Shown here: positions 9,098 through 16,539 of the stretch, in pieces
How positions within the stretch are numbered: the first letter of the stretch is position 1
Layout of the letters: every line of letters begins with the position of its first letter
Origin: Saccharibacillus qingshengii
Lineage (GTDB): Bacteria; Bacillota; Bacilli; Paenibacillales; Paenibacillaceae
Length of the DNA stretch: 44,827 bases
Direction: 5' to 3'
Assembly: GCF_013185195.1 (NCBI RefSeq)
Contig: NZ_JAAZWC010000036.1
Coordinates: 1 to 44,827 of the forward strand
Notes under the pieces: generated by a model
The model's input: only the letters and a program-made list of their open reading frames with translations
Told to the model about the DNA's origin: nothing
Database searches by the model: none
Made by a program: the position numbers and the translations under genes

Positions 9098-9142
9098 TCG
9101 CAAGCTTAATCCGAAATCCGCACCGAAGATAAAAAAGATTCA

Positions 9143-9203
9143 AAAAAACGCTGTTTTCCCTTGGTGTCCGGCAGGCGGACGGATCAGGGAAAACAGCGTT
9201 TTG
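9143..9203. terminator. Strong bidirectional terminator
   Basis: Near-perfect 17-bp arms (AAAACGCTGTTTTCCCT and its complement, about 9145-9161 and 9186-9202) are flanked by an A-run and a short T-run. It serves the chemotaxis gene on the plus strand and the small minus-strand gene ending at 9233. Confidence 0.8.
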
Positions 9204-9232
9204 GGATCGTCGGATAAAAAAGGGCAGATCCT

Positions 9233-9388
9233 TTACGATTTCACGGCACTTTTGCGGAGGGTTTCAAGACTTTCGGATTCTCCGGTGATCAGACGGAACG
9301 TGACGCTGTCGAGCACCAGCCCGTTGCCTACGGGTTGTCCGTTTACGGTTACCTTTATTTTTTTGAAGTCTGAATTTGTCGAGTACAT
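9233..9388 (-). CDS. Small protein of 51 residues, unknown function
   Basis: A short gene on the minus strand starting MYSTNSDFKKIKVTVNGQPV and ending LRKSAVKS. Support: the Shine-Dalgarno sequence AGGAG at good distance before the ATG, a stop just ahead of a strong terminator, and an isolated position with its own hairpin upstream (about 9425-9446). The composition is mixed beta-strand-like (KVTVNGQPVGNGLVL, DSVTFRLITGES) with no membrane segment or cysteines. I do not recognise the family. It could be a phage- or sporulation-type small protein; expression is unproven. Confidence 0.6.
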   Translation of the reverse strand: MYSTNSDFKKIKVTVNGQPVGNGLVLDSVTFRLITGESESLETLRKSAVKS

Positions 9389-9527
9389 ATCGGTTCACTC
9401 CTGTTCAATAATTCGGAATAAGAAAACGCTCGGGAAAGCGTTGGTTTTTGTGTCGGGATTGGTATTTTACACGGAACTTCGGTACACTTAATGACGTACA
9501 ATCCTTTGCGCAGTAAAGGACCGGACC

Positions 9528-9539
9528 GAGAATATTCTC
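9528..9539. promoter_or_regulatory. Palindrome upstream of the coiled-coil/AIM24 operon
   Basis: The perfect 12-bp palindrome GAGAATATTCTC lies about 115 bp before the next start codon, in a 266-bp gene-free stretch (9389-9654). It could be an operator; no partner regulator is known from this window and no clear promoter was defined. Confidence 0.25.
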
Positions 9540-9654
9540 CGGTGCCGCATCTTTTAATGTATACCCGGATCATGCGTCCATTAAACTTTTTGTCCACAAA
9601 AACGGACCTGTTCCGCTCTCTATACGACTCCCGAAATCGAGGTGACCGCCTGCC

Positions 9655-10122
9655 ATGCGACATGGATTTTTCCGTATTTTGCGCAAATCTTTTCCCGCCG
9701 CTCTCCTGCTTGGTCTCCTTCTGCTTCCTGCAGGCCGCGAGGCCAAAGCCTGGGAACCTTTCGACAATTTCGTCAACGGAATCGAAATGTTCGGCGAGCT
9801 TCCGAGCGAAGTCAACGAACTTCGTCAAAGTTATAATGAGACTGTCACCCAGCTGGAAGACGCCAAGTCGGATCTCCAAGCCTATCGGGACGACATGGAG
9901 ACCTACCGGGCACAAATCACCCAATTGAACGAACAAAACGAGCGGCTGGATGAACAAAACAAACAGCTGCAGGACACCGTCGCCCTGCTGAATAAAGCCC
10001 AGCAGGAACGCGATCAAAGCGCCAAGACGATGAAAATCGTGATTTTCGTGTTAATCGGATTGTTCGTCGGTTACTTCCTGCTGATTCGCGTGCTGCGTCT
10101 CGGACTGCGCGGCAGACGATGA
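9655..10122 (+). CDS. Exported, membrane-anchored coiled-coil protein, unknown function
   Basis: A 155-residue protein. It has an N-terminal signal sequence (basic MRHGFFRILRK, then ALLLGLLLLPAG; predicted cleavage near AKA-W). A long heptad-rich coiled coil follows at about residues 52-122 (EVNELRQSYNETVTQLEDAK, QLNEQNERLDEQNKQLQD). A C-terminal transmembrane helix is at about 128-147 (IVIFVLIGLFVGYFLLIRVL) with a basic tail. The start follows GAGGTGA. It is 13 bp ahead of the AIM24 gene, so both are probably co-transcribed. No family name is recognised; a role in membrane or wall spacing or as a partner of AIM24 is a guess. Confidence 0.75.
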   Translation: MRHGFFRILRKSFPAALLLGLLLLPAGREAKAWEPFDNFVNGIEMFGELPSEVNELRQSYNETVTQLEDAKSDLQAYRDDMETYRAQITQLNEQNERLDEQNKQLQDTVALLNKAQQERDQSAKTMKIVIFVLIGLFVGYFLLIRVLRLGLRGRR

Positions 10123-10135
10123 ACGGAGGAATGGC

Positions 10136-10843
10136 ATGAACATTACCCATGAACAGTCCGGCGATTCGTTCGGCGCGCAAGCGTATACGTTCGAGTTGGG
10201 CGAGCATGATACGGCGCATGTGCTGCATCCGCAGCAGGTGATCGCGTACCGCGGCAATCCGAAACTTCGAAGCGATCGCCTGCTCGAGATCAGCCGCATG
10301 ATGCGCAAACGCAAGCTGATCCGCGCCGATTTTCGCGGCGAATGTGCGTTTACGGCCGTTCTCCCCGCCGGATTCGGCCTGCAAACGCTCCACATAAGCG
10401 GCGGCAGCGACATGCTCTACGACTTCCGCCAGCTTTTTTTCTACACCGAAGGCATCGAGATGAAAAGCCGTATCCTGAAGCTTAAGAATATGCTGATTAC
10501 GCAGGACGCGATCAAAATGAAGTTTTCCGGCGAAGGACAGATCGGCATTATGACGCAGGGGACCGTTTTTCAGGTCGAGCTGCATGAGAAAGAACCGCTC
10601 TACGTCAACGCCGGCAGTATCCTCGCTTATCCGGAAAATGCACGACTCGATCTTGCCGTTTACGGCAACCATCTGGCTAGTCAGCATATGAATTATCATT
10701 GGAAAATGACCGGCCGCGGCCATGTGCTTCTTCAAGCCGGCGGCACCCGCAGCCAGGAGCTTCGCGAGCATATGGAAGATGACGGCTTGGTGAAACGGAT
10801 CCTGCGTGAAGCAATCCCCTTCGGGAATGTATTTATTAAATAG
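10136..10843 (+). CDS. AIM24 family protein
   Basis: A 235-residue protein of the AIM24 (formerly DUF124) beta-sandwich family, marked by GQIGIMTQGTVFQVELHEKEP and the family segment LYVNAGSILAYPENARLDLA. Length is normal for the bacterial family. The yeast homologue organises mitochondrial inner-membrane complexes; the bacterial function is not known. No signal peptide or membrane segment is seen. The start follows GGAGGAATGGC, 13 bp after the coiled-coil membrane gene, hinting at a shared role. The stop is followed by about 150 bp with no gene, then a strong terminator. Confidence 0.8.
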   Translation: MNITHEQSGDSFGAQAYTFELGEHDTAHVLHPQQVIAYRGNPKLRSDRLLEISRMMRKRKLIRADFRGECAFTAVLPAGFGLQTLHISGGSDMLYDFRQLFFYTEGIEMKSRILKLKNMLITQDAIKMKFSGEGQIGIMTQGTVFQVELHEKEPLYVNAGSILAYPENARLDLAVYGNHLASQHMNYHWKMTGRGHVLLQAGGTRSQELREHMEDDGLVKRILREAIPFGNVFIK

Positions 10844-10996
10844 CTTTGAACATTCCCAACCCGCGACTTGATTCACAGCTTTGAACGCGGACGGGTTAAC
10901 CGCGGTTAAAGGTTTCCAGCAAACGATTCCAATCCGATGTTCAAAGCTTGGCTTCTTCGAATCCAATCGGCTTATATTCAGGTCAAACCCCAAAAA

Positions 10997-11036
10997 GCCG
11001 CCTTTTCCCCGTTACCCGGAAAAGGCGGCCTTTATT
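10997..11036. terminator. Bidirectional terminator between AIM24 and the Ter operon
   Basis: A perfect GCCGCCTTTTCC/GGAAAAGGCGGC stem (10997-11008 and 11018-11029) has T-rich sequence after it and an A5 run before it. It therefore ends the plus-strand AIM24 transcript and the long minus-strand Ter biosynthetic operon. Confidence 0.82.
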
Positions 11037-11049
11037 TTTTAACCTTCAA

Positions 11050-11358
11050 TCAAGCTTCGTCGTCGGCCCCGTTCTCCGCATCCTCTTCGCCTTGAGGCTC
11101 CATCGTATCCCAGGCCGCATCCACCAGCTTGTCAAAAGCTTCTTCGTCGTTTTCGATATGTTCTTCAAACGCCAGAATTTCTTCTTCCGGCCCCGGCTGC
11201 TGCAGGAAATGCAGGCTGTATTCCCACAGGTTACCGTTTTTGCTGTAGATCGTCAGTTCGTAAGGTTCTTTATGTCCTTCGACTTCCGCTTCCACTTTGC
11301 CTTTGTAGCTCTTGTCTTCCATCCGTTCCATGCGGGCAGTCAGGATCTTGATGTTCAT
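11050..11358 (-). CDS. Small acidic protein at the end of the Ter operon, unknown function
   Basis: A 102-residue protein beginning MNIKILTARMERMEDKSYKG with an acidic tail (EPQGEEDAENGADDEA). Predicted beta-strands occur in VEAEVEGHKEPYELTIYSKN and helices after GPEEEILAFEEHIENDEEAF. No membrane segment or cysteine is present. The start follows GGGAGGAC. It is the last gene of the operon, 52 bp downstream of telA and just ahead of the terminator. I do not recognise a family; the context suggests an accessory factor of the TelA/XpaC part of the system. Confidence 0.7.
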   Translation of the reverse strand: MNIKILTARMERMEDKSYKGKVEAEVEGHKEPYELTIYSKNGNLWEYSLHFLQQPGPEEEILAFEEHIENDEEAFDKLVDAAWDTMEPQGEEDAENGADDEA

Positions 11359-11410
11359 CGTTCGGTAGTCCTCCCTTTATCGTCGATCTAACTCGGTATG
11401 AATCTTCCCG

Positions 11411-12538
11411 CTACTCCAGCAGGCTGGAGATCGACTGCAGACGCTGGGCTTCGCTTTGTCCGGCGGCCACGCGGGCAGGCTCGGAGTCCGTACCGCTTCC
11501 CTGCATCAGTCCCAGACGGTCGCTCATCTTCTGGTTGATTTCCGTCATGCGTCCGGTCTGTTCCGTCGCGGACTTGATAATCGTACGATTCGACTGCTCG
11601 TACAGATCCATGGCCGTGAACAGATCGCCCATCGCGCGTTCGACCGCTTCAAGCTGCATAGCCGGCTTACCCAGCAGTTCGTTCGTTTTTTGCGTCGTTT
11701 CTTTTAGCATGCGCGAGTTCTCTTCGAACATGTTCTGCAGCGTCTGATTGGCCGTATTGACCGCTTCGATCGTCTCCATCTGATCCTGCAGCGCCATGGC
11801 GATCATGGCCGACACGGTGATGAGATGCTGAGTCTTGTCAATCGTCGCGTCAACGGAATCGATCAGTTTGTCATTATTGTCGTTGATAATATCGGTACCG
11901 GCAATGGCCTGCTGATACAGCAGAATCATCTCGGTAAACGACTGGATACGCGTGACGACTTTACGAAGTCCGCGTTCGAGCGTCGGTTTGCGGCCCGCGT
12001 TTTCGGGCTTGGCGATCTCTTCCTCGAACAAAGCTTTGAGGCGGTTGCCCATCGCGATCCGCATCTGCAGATTGTAGACTTCCTCGATAGATGTACGCTT
12101 GAGATTTCGCATATACGCCATATTTTCTTCCAGCGTATCTTTGCCGTTGCGCAGCGACATGACGATCGCATCGACATTCGTTTTGACCGATTGGTATTTG
12201 TAAATATAGTTTTTGAGCGGGGTCTTGCGCATAATCTTATCGAAAAAACCGACCTGTTTGCTCTTGCTGAGCGAGTCGATCTCGGTACGCAGCCGCAGGA
12301 TATTGTTTCCGACTTCGGAACGCTTGCCGGCGACCATATCGTTGACCGGGCGCTGCAGCATCTCCAGCGATTGGCCCGCTTTTTCCATCGTGCGCTGGCC
12401 CATCCGTCCGATCTGGTCCATCAGTTCGTCGAGCTGCATATTGTCGGTGTTGGCGACTTTTTGAATAACCTGCTTCGCTTCCTGTTCGACCTTTTCCATA
12501 TCGTTCTTTTTCAGTTCAACCGAAAGATTCGTAGACAT
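11411..12538 (-). CDS. telA: Toxic anion resistance protein TelA family (YaaN-like)
   Basis: A 375-residue, almost wholly helical cytoplasmic protein of the TelA family (PF05816), of usual length. Recognisable segments are KSKQVGFFDKIMRKTPLKNY, then IYKYQSVKTNVDAIVMSLRN, LERGLRKVVTRIQSFTEMIL and ITVSAMIAMALQDQMETIEA. TelA proteins were named from tellurite resistance plasmids; in Bacillus the homologue yaaN sits beside xpaC, exactly as here. The biochemical function is unknown; an assembly or scaffold role at the membrane with XpaC and TerC has been proposed. It starts 27 bp after xpaC in the same operon; the ribosome binding site is AAAGGAGGA. Confidence 0.92.
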   Translation of the reverse strand: MSTNLSVELKKNDMEKVEQEAKQVIQKVANTDNMQLDELMDQIGRMGQRTMEKAGQSLEMLQRPVNDMVAGKRSEVGNNILRLRTEIDSLSKSKQVGFFDKIMRKTPLKNYIYKYQSVKTNVDAIVMSLRNGKDTLEENMAYMRNLKRTSIEEVYNLQMRIAMGNRLKALFEEEIAKPENAGRKPTLERGLRKVVTRIQSFTEMILLYQQAIAGTDIINDNNDKLIDSVDATIDKTQHLITVSAMIAMALQDQMETIEAVNTANQTLQNMFEENSRMLKETTQKTNELLGKPAMQLEAVERAMGDLFTAMDLYEQSNRTIIKSATEQTGRMTEINQKMSDRLGLMQGSGTDSEPARVAAGQSEAQRLQSISSLLE

Positions 12539-12565
12539 GAATAGTCCTCCTTTGGCGATTTGCCG

Positions 12566-13369
12566 TTAATCCGAAGTCCGGTAACGCTGTTGAATCAGAT
12601 CGACACGGCTTTGCAGTTCGATCAGGTCGCGATGCTCGATCGTCTCTACGTACAGCGACAGCCGGGAATTGATATCCTTGATTCCGTCCAGCAGCAGGCG
12701 GCGGTTCTTGCGCTTGGCTTCGCCGCTGAGCTTCAGGAACGGATTGATCGCGCCGTTCAGATCCTTGAACACCAGACGCTGAATATTATGGTTGATCTTG
12801 CTGTCATTGATTTCTTTGAGCTGTGGAATGAGGCGGGAAATGCGGGCCAGCAGCGAGATCGTTTTCTCGACGATTTCGTCATCCAGCGAGTTTTTCTGAC
12901 CTTCGGAAATGATCATTTCTTCGATCACCGAGATATACTCGTGAACCGGATCCCACATTTCGTCGGCTTCCGATTTCGGCTTCGGGGCTGCAGCCGGGGA
13001 AGCGGCGGCAGGAGCCGGAATCGAAGGGGACTGCACGGCGTCGTATGCCGCCCGTCTGCGTTCCTGTTCGCCGCGCGCTGCCGCTTCTTCGCGCAGCCTG
13101 CGCTGCACCGCTTCGTCGACGGCCGGAATGCCGGTCCGTCTTCCGCTCGGCGGAAGCACTTCCGGCTGCGGCCGGGACTGCGGCGATACCTCGATCGGAA
13201 GTACCTTGGGCTTGCTCCGCTTAAAAGCACCGATACTGAGCAGCACCGCTCCTCCGGGAATAAGCATGGAAATCTCTTCCGGCAGAATCCCCTGCGAGAC
13301 GAAAGCAACCGCACAGCCGGCTATAAAGGCTGTAAGAGGCAGCCCGAAACGTTTCATGTAATCGATCAT
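12566..13369 (-). CDS. xpaC: XpaC family protein (5-bromo-4-chloroindolyl phosphate hydrolysis protein)
   Basis: A 267-residue protein. Two short hydrophobic segments lie near the N-terminus (LPLTAFIAGCAVAFVSQGIL and ISMLIPGGAVLLSIGAF, about residues 10-49). A Pro/Ala/Arg-rich low-complexity linker follows (about 60-135). The C-terminal helical XpaC domain (about 140-262) contains YISVIEEMIISEGQKNSLDD and DSKINHNIQRLVFKDLNGAI. The family name comes from an old X-phos hydrolysis phenotype in Bacillus subtilis; no phosphatase motif is visible, so the enzyme label should be taken loosely. It lies between the ATP-grasp gene and telA, the standard xpaC-telA order. Confidence 0.88.
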   Translation of the reverse strand: MIDYMKRFGLPLTAFIAGCAVAFVSQGILPEEISMLIPGGAVLLSIGAFKRSKPKVLPIEVSPQSRPQPEVLPPSGRRTGIPAVDEAVQRRLREEAAARGEQERRRAAYDAVQSPSIPAPAAASPAAAPKPKSEADEMWDPVHEYISVIEEMIISEGQKNSLDDEIVEKTISLLARISRLIPQLKEINDSKINHNIQRLVFKDLNGAINPFLKLSGEAKRKNRRLLLDGIKDINSRLSLYVETIEHRDLIELQSRVDLIQQRYRTSD

Positions 13370-13425
13370 GCTTGAACACCTCCAGCTTGATAGCAGAACA
13401 CGAACCCGCTATGCCGGCACCCGCG

Positions 13426-14475
13426 TCAAAGGTCGGAAATAACCGCTTTGCCGCGAACTTGATCCAGCCTGACGGCCTGCTCCACGTAACTTGCCTTGAT
13501 GCCGAACTCCGGCTCGGGCGGCCGGCACTCTTCCCCGAACGCCGCTTTGACCGCGAAATACGGGAAATTGACACCCGATAGACAGGTAATATACAAACCG
13601 CCGGACATGCGCGGATTGATTTCGAGCAGTTTGGGAACACCTTTATTGTACTTCACCTGAACGTTAAAAGCATAGGGAATGCGGCAATTTTCCGCGATGC
13701 GCCGCGACAGGGCGAGCAGTTCTTCCGAGTATTCGAGCTGATACACGCGCCCTTCGGACTTGAGACGCGGAACGGCCGTCAGCAGGTTGCCCGCGGCGTC
13801 CGCCAGGCAGTCGATACTGTATTCGTCGTCTTCCAGCATTTCCATCACCATCAGGTCGTCGAAGCTTTCCACCGAAGACAGCGTCCGATAGGCTTCTTCG
13901 TACGTGGTCTCAAGCGTCACCCAGCCGTACAGTTCTTCCAGCGGATCGCCGGCTTCTTCCTCGATGATCCGGAAGCCCATGCCGCCTTCCGCTTCGGTCG
14001 GTTTGAAGCAGACTTTCTCGCCTTCCGCCCGCAGTTCCCGATAAGCCTGTGCGAACTGTTCGGCCGTGCGAACGACCCGGTAATTCGGAATCTCCACGAT
14101 GCCTTTGCCTTCGAGCGAGCGGTAGAACTTTTCTTTGTTCATCATGTTCTCCAGCAGTTCCATGTCGCTGCAGACCATTACGCGTGTGCCGATCTCTTCG
14201 AAACGCCCGATATGCCGGGCAATCAGTTCCATATGCAGGCGCGGAATAAACAGGTCGATCCCGTGTCTGCGGCAAAAGTCCAGGCAGAACTCGATATAGG
14301 CTTCGCCTTCGACTTGGGGTTCGGTTTCTTTGACATCGCAAGCACTCAGCGAAACGTGGTCGATACTCGGATGCGTGCCGTAGAATTCGAACCGCTCTCC
14401 GTCTTCATTGTTGCGGATCAGGTTCACATAATGGTAAGCGACCGAGAACCAGCGGTTCAGCCATATTTTTCTCAT
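13426..14475 (-). CDS. ATP-grasp enzyme of the Ter biosynthetic module
   Basis: A 349-residue ATP-grasp ligase. Seen are the lid/ATP segment GEKVCFKPTEAEGGMGFRII (about 152-171) and the metal-binding end VPKLLEINPRMSGGLYITC (about 289-307), with ILEINPR-type Glu and Asn ligands preserved. The family joins a carboxylate to an amine or thiol via an acyl phosphate; the substrate here is not known. Comparative genomics of Ter systems describes such an ATP-grasp protein with a HAD phosphatase, two phosphoribosyltransferase-like proteins and a CitE-like aldolase as a module for a nucleoside-like metabolite, which is precisely this neighbourhood. It starts 86 bp after the HAD gene, with a weak GAGGAAG site. 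Confidence 0.85.
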   Translation of the reverse strand: MRKIWLNRWFSVAYHYVNLIRNNEDGERFEFYGTHPSIDHVSLSACDVKETEPQVEGEAYIEFCLDFCRRHGIDLFIPRLHMELIARHIGRFEEIGTRVMVCSDMELLENMMNKEKFYRSLEGKGIVEIPNYRVVRTAEQFAQAYRELRAEGEKVCFKPTEAEGGMGFRIIEEEAGDPLEELYGWVTLETTYEEAYRTLSSVESFDDLMVMEMLEDDEYSIDCLADAAGNLLTAVPRLKSEGRVYQLEYSEELLALSRRIAENCRIPYAFNVQVKYNKGVPKLLEINPRMSGGLYITCLSGVNFPYFAVKAAFGEECRPPEPEFGIKASYVEQAVRLDQVRGKAVISDL

Positions 14476-14561
14476 CGTTCATCTTCCTCTTCGGCGTTTT
14501 GGCACAGCGATGTTTAACGGAATTACGGGATACTACGCGGGAAAAGCCTGTTCGGTTTCGT

Positions 14562-15395
14562 TCAGCGTTTGTCGGCAGACGGAAGGTCGGTCTCCGGAAC
14601 GGGCAGAGCGAACCATTCGGCGATCTTCGCGATCAGATCTTCAGCCGCTCCCATACCGTCCCGCTCGGTGAACGAATAGACTCCCGATTCCATATGTGCC
14701 GCATAAATTTCTCCGTGCCGCGGCACGATCGCGTAATCGGCCGCTTTGAGCAGGCTTTCGTCCAGCAGCGAGTCGCCGGAAGCGGCGATCCGCTTCGCGC
14801 CGGACAACTTTTTGACATACAGCAGACCGTCTCCCTTGCTTACGCCGTCCGGCACCAGATACATCTTGCGCCCCTGTACCGACAGATTCCAGCGCATGCC
14901 GGCGAGTTCTGTGCGGAACTCTTCGACGGCGTCCAGCGGCATGTTGTCCCGGTCCAGAATGATCGAATAGAACAAACTGTCAGAATGCCGGTAAGACTTG
15001 ACCCACTCCGGCGAAGAGATACGTCCGAAGGCTTCGATCACTTTCTCCGCATGTTCGCTGCGCGACAGCGCTTCGGCCACATGCCGCTGCCAATCCGGAT
15101 CCGGAACGCCGTCCACCAGCACGTTCCCTCCGTTGCTCGTCACCGCGTACTTCGGATTGAACGTTTCCCGAATATAGAAAATCCGCTCGTACTGCTCGAT
15201 CGTCCGCGTCGTGACGGGCACGAACAGCGTCGTCTTCGCAAGCTCCGCAAGAAGCCTTGCCGCCTCGGGCGACATGAACGAAATGTGTTCGCCCTGATAC
15301 AGTTCTACGGGAATGATGTCGGCGGACTCGAAGCTTGCGCCCATCGCTTTTTTGGAATAGATCAGGGTCCGGTCGAGATCGCTTGCGAAAATCAT
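14562..15395 (-). CDS. HAD superfamily phosphatase of the Ter biosynthetic module
   Basis: A 277-residue HAD hydrolase of the Cof/sucrose-phosphate-phosphatase type. Motif I is DLDRT at residues 6-10 (Asp6 nucleophile, Asp8 acid/base), motif II is VTTR near residue 60, the motif III lysine is in VSKGDGLLYVKKL, and motif IV is SGDSLLDESLL. A cap region lies between motifs II and III. It should dephosphorylate a small phosphorylated metabolite, plausibly the product of the neighbouring phosphoribosyltransferases; the exact substrate is inference. Its start overlaps the stop of the upstream StiP-like gene (ATGA), which indicates translational coupling. Confidence 0.87.
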   Translation of the reverse strand: MIFASDLDRTLIYSKKAMGASFESADIIPVELYQGEHISFMSPEAARLLAELAKTTLFVPVTTRTIEQYERIFYIRETFNPKYAVTSNGGNVLVDGVPDPDWQRHVAEALSRSEHAEKVIEAFGRISSPEWVKSYRHSDSLFYSIILDRDNMPLDAVEEFRTELAGMRWNLSVQGRKMYLVPDGVSKGDGLLYVKKLSGAKRIAASGDSLLDESLLKAADYAIVPRHGEIYAAHMESGVYSFTERDGMGAAEDLIAKIAEWFALPVPETDLPSADKR

Positions 15396-16537
15396 GGCGT
15401 GCCTCCGTTCAGGGGTTTGATAATACCGCAGCAGGAATACGTCAGGCCCGGATAGACCTCGACCGGAACGCCGCGATCTTCGGCCAGCAGCAGAATATGG
15501 CGCAGATGCGGATTATCGAGCCGGTCGACGAGAATCTTCCACGGTACGCGGCGCAGCAGCACCCGCGTTGTCTCGCCTACGCCCGGTTTGACCAGATTGA
15601 CGTCTTCGATCCCGTAATCCTGCTGGATGCGGGCGATGTCTTTCATGCCCTGCCAGCTGGAGACATTCGCTTCCGGCAGCTGCTCCAGCTTCGCGGCTTC
15701 GAGCAGCGCTTCGGCTTGAATTTCTTCGTAATAGCCGCTAACCCGGTCGACGAACAGATTGGAGACGTCGTCTTCGAGCCATTCTTTGTAATATTTCGCT
15801 CCGTGAAAATCGTTCGGTCCAATCAAATCTTCGCGCAGCACGGTGCGGCTCATCAGCCCGGATACGGTCGAATTCAGGCAGGCGCTCGGGATCAGGAAAT
15901 CTTCGCGCGTGCCGAACGTTTCCGAGCAGCGGCCCGGATCGGCCAGTACGGCCAGGTCGTCGTCGAGTTCGATGCCGTATTTGGCGGACATGGTCTCACG
16001 GGCGTCTTCCAGTACTTTGCGGATCGCGCCTTTGCCGGTCCAACCGTCGACGAACTGGATGCGGCGTCCGGGATTCTGCTGCCGCATATACAGGACCGCA
16101 TTCTCGTCGATGCCTTTGCCGCGGATGATCGAGATGCTGTAATGCGGCAATTCCGCTCCGTATACCTGGCGGAAATAACGTTTGATCAGAATGCCGATCG
16201 GCGTGCCCGCGCGGGCAAGCGAAGCAAGCACGAAGTCGGTACCGTGACGGGCTCTCAAGCGTTCCGAGACGATGCCTGCGGCAAGCGATACGTCTCTCGC
16301 CGTCGCATCGAGCGTCTCATGGAACAGCGCCAGATACTCGGGCGTCGGCCGGTATTCGACCGGCAGCATCTCCGAATAATGTACGCCGCCCTGGATCGCT
16401 TCTTCGCGGTCTTCGGTCGGACGTTCCAAATGGACATCACTCAGATCCTTCAGCAAAAACACAACGTCTTCCGGACTGTAGCTGCCGAGCTTCTCGGGGA
16501 CTGGAAGCGGCTGTGAAGTCAGCGTATCGTTCGACAT
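15392..16537 (-). CDS. StiP/PRTase-1 family protein of the Ter module
   Basis: A 381-residue protein of the family annotated as cysteine protease StiP but reinterpreted as a phosphoribosyltransferase-like enzyme of Ter operons. Supporting segments are HYSEMLPVEYRPTPEYLALF, FVLASLARAGTPIGILIKRY, HYSISIIRGKGIDENAVLYM and the PRPP-loop-like IQFVDGWTGKGAIRKVL. The C-terminus carries LTYSCCGIIKPLNGG. The start follows AGGAGG 8 nt upstream and lies 2 bp after the stop of the larger phosphoribosyltransferase gene. Which label is right, protease or transferase, cannot be decided from sequence alone; the operon context favours the transferase. Confidence 0.85.
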   Translation of the reverse strand: MSNDTLTSQPLPVPEKLGSYSPEDVVFLLKDLSDVHLERPTEDREEAIQGGVHYSEMLPVEYRPTPEYLALFHETLDATARDVSLAAGIVSERLRARHGTDFVLASLARAGTPIGILIKRYFRQVYGAELPHYSISIIRGKGIDENAVLYMRQQNPGRRIQFVDGWTGKGAIRKVLEDARETMSAKYGIELDDDLAVLADPGRCSETFGTREDFLIPSACLNSTVSGLMSRTVLREDLIGPNDFHGAKYYKEWLEDDVSNLFVDRVSGYYEEIQAEALLEAAKLEQLPEANVSSWQGMKDIARIQQDYGIEDVNLVKPGVGETTRVLLRRVPWKILVDRLDNPHLRHILLLAEDRGVPVEVYPGLTYSCCGIIKPLNGGTP

Positions 16538-16539
16538 AT

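Noticed and set aside
8030-9103. Open frame of 357 codons on the minus strand
   Set aside because: Antisense shadow of the chemotaxis gene; composition is biased and no ribosome site is present.
13372-13425. Possible extra small gene between xpaC and the ATP-grasp gene
   Set aside because: The 56-bp gap holds only the xpaC ribosome site; no start-stop pair fits.
15335-16516. Open frame of 393 codons on the plus strand
   Set aside because: Antisense shadow of the StiP-like gene, with no start signals.
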